From Clostridiales bacterium (GTDB lineage: Bacteria > Bacillota > Clostridia > Lachnospirales > Lachnospiraceae), in the NCBI GenBank assembly GCA_029012085.1, contig JAQXLK010000248.1, forward strand, positions 1-43,496: a stretch of 43,496 bases of DNA, in the 5' to 3' direction. The notes under the pieces are model-generated. The model saw only the letters and a program-made list of their open reading frames with translations, was not told where the DNA came from and made no database searches. Below are positions 42,336-43,496 of this stretch, piece by piece. Numbering within the stretch: the stretch's first letter is position 1; each line of letters begins with the position of its first letter. The translations under genes and the position numbers were made by a program.

Positions 42336-43054
42336 AGTCTTCTCCTATTCCGTACAATCATCTTCCTTACTTCCTCCTGTCGCGTTCTTGCAATCGGAAG
42401 GATGATACCATTTTGCAAAGTTACCCTTTGCCGCTGAAATGCCTTCACATGGGTTACATTTAAAAGCAGTCCCCTGTCTAACAAAACAAACCGGTCATCT
42501 CCTCTAAGTTCTTCCAGTAATTTGGTCATTGTCATTTTCACAATAATCTCTCTTTGATCCGACAAATAAAAATGCATCTTTCGGTTCAGCATTTCCGCAT
42601 AACAAATCGACAGGATATCTATCATTTCTTCTCCTTCTTCCCACACAAGAGAAAGATATTTTGTCTGTCTGCGGTCAATGATAGGAACTGCAGCCTGAAA
42701 AGCTAAAAACTGTTCCATTTCAATTACATGCTTTCGAATAAACCGAAACGGCTGCACCTCAAAGGACTGAAACACATATTCCTGATGTGCACTTAAAAAT
42801 GCAATTAACTGCCGTTCATCCAGTTCACGTATTTTCTTTGCTGTTTCTATGCCATTCATATTCGGCATATCAATATCCAAAAACAATAAATCCGGCAATT
42901 TGTTATCGTCCAGAAAATGCAAAAGTTCACTTCCGGACGAAAAAAATGTTAATTCAATCTTTACTCCACATTTTCTCGCTGCCTTATGCAGTCCCGCTTC
43001 TGCTAATTCTCTATATTCCCGTTCGTCATCACATACACCAATGCGGTATGTCAC
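42332..43054 (-). CDS. LytTR-family response regulator
   Basis: The 240-residue regulator starts at GTG 43054 after GGGGAGG. The receiver domain shows D9/D10 and the phospho-acceptor D60 in LLFLDIDMPNMNG. The LytTR domain begins near residue 135 and includes FVLLDRGLLLNVTHV and LPIARTRQEEV. It forms a coupled two-gene unit with the GHKL kinase, transcribed toward the lipoprotein and ABC genes, which are the likely targets. Confidence 0.92.
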   Translation of the reverse strand: MTYRIGVCDDEREYRELAEAGLHKAARKCGVKIELTFFSSGSELLHFLDDNKLPDLLFLDIDMPNMNGIETAKKIRELDERQLIAFLSAHQEYVFQSFEVQPFRFIRKHVIEMEQFLAFQAAVPIIDRRQTKYLSLVWEEGEEMIDILSICYAEMLNRKMHFYLSDQREIIVKMTMTKLLEELRGDDRFVLLDRGLLLNVTHVKAFQRQRVTLQNGIILPIARTRQEEVRKMIVRNRRRL

Positions 43055-43111
43055 GGTAAACCTCCCCTTCCATTTACGGAATCAAATTGATGAGTGTTAC
43101 ACTATCCCCGT

Positions 43112-43496
43112 TCAGCCCTTCCATTCCTCAATGACACAGGTATGATGTTTCTTACCATCCCCCTCTGCGTCATAGATAATTCCAACCAAAAGAATCTTAT
43201 CACCATATCCTGATAAGGCTCCCTGATATCTCTTTTCCTTAATTTGCCGAATGGCGGTATCTGCAGACTGATTGTACTTTAGTTCCACCACCATCGCCGG
43301 TCTCCAGCCCGCATTGGCTCTTGGCTTGAATATAAAGTCTGCGTACCCTTTGCCAGCCGGGTGCTCACGGATGATATCATAATATGCCGGTGCCGTAAAG
43401 TACGCCATGGTAAGAACACAGCTTAGGGAATTCTCATCATTGTAGTTTAAGACCGATGTGTAGGTTTCATGTGCCAGTTCGATCAGCTCTGCCACT
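43112..43496 (-). CDS. PD-(D/E)XK-type nuclease-like protein, 3' part only
   Basis: The gene continues beyond the right edge; 127 codons are seen, and the GTG near the edge is not taken as its start. The visible C-terminal domain has GYADFIFKPR and AMVVELKYNQ, the D and E-x-K of a PD-(D/E)XK fold, and RQIKEKRYQGAL. This matches the C-terminus of the common AAA-ATPase/DUF1703-like proteins of about 550 residues in gut anaerobes, whose role is unclear. The N-terminal ATPase is inferred and not visible. Confidence 0.75.
   Translation of the reverse strand, partial: VAELIELAHETYTSVLNYNDENSLSCVLTMAYFTAPAYYDIIREHPAGKGYADFIFKPRANAGWRPAMVVELKYNQSADTAIRQIKEKRYQGALSGYGDKILLVGIIYDAEGDGKKHHTCVIEEWKG

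Noticed and set aside
1-43496. CRISPR arrays, tRNA or rRNA genes, transposases, integrases, replication origin
   Set aside because: No regularly spaced repeat-spacer array, no cloverleaf-like sequence, and no recombinase or transposase motif was found on either strand.

Overview
The window looks like chromosome from an AT-rich, endospore-forming Firmicute of the Clostridia, most probably a gut Lachnospiraceae. The reasons are the indolepyruvate:ferredoxin oxidoreductase pair, MurT/GatD, dipicolinate synthase, GHKL/LytTR two-component systems, a DUF1002 protein, strong AAGGAGG ribosome sites and mostly minus-strand gene order. The genus is not determined. No rRNA, tRNA, CRISPR array, integrase or transposase was seen.

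1-10 kb is the accessory and most interesting part. On the minus strand a LytTR response regulator is followed by a GHKL sensor kinase that is split by a frameshift at an A6 tract. A 20-bp-period direct repeat, a previously unlisted 23-residue peptide ORF, two double-glycine-leader bacteriocin-like peptides and an edge-truncated S41 peptidase follow. After iorAB (plus strand) lies a second minus-strand cassette: a secreted toxin-like protein, a subtilase-like gene broken by a nonsense codon, and a 98-residue orphan. Upstream of it are scarred copies of the first locus's promoter region, repeat boxes and kinase 3' end, next to a scarred copy of the iorB 3' end and terminator. This points to an old duplication of the iorAB-regulator block followed by internal deletion, leaving two effector cassettes behind related control regions. 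A HEPN/MNT pair lies just beyond.

10-24 kb is mostly core. It carries asnB behind dpaB-dpaA, with a good sigma-K promoter match; an Sfp-type transferase; a 354-bp structured non-coding repeat; a NuoL/M-like membrane protein with CorA; a DUF1002 protein; a YugP-type zinc peptidase; a decayed EamA transporter; a WYL regulator; a small orphan gene; and GatD/MurT, which amidate lipid II.

24-32.7 kb is a maltose/maltodextrin operon on the minus strand (malE-malF-malG-malQ-lacI type regulator). It has tandem LacI-type operators over the malE promoter and hairpins in its internal gaps. An atypical carbamoyltransferase and a MerR-family regulator follow.

32.7-43.5 kb holds a secreted CHAP-like protein with wall-binding repeats, a short candidate RNA, uvrA, and a second LytTR/GHKL system whose kinase and regulator lie immediately upstream of a lipoprotein, two ABC permease subunits and an ATPase. 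The window ends in the 3' part of a PD-(D/E)XK-domain gene.
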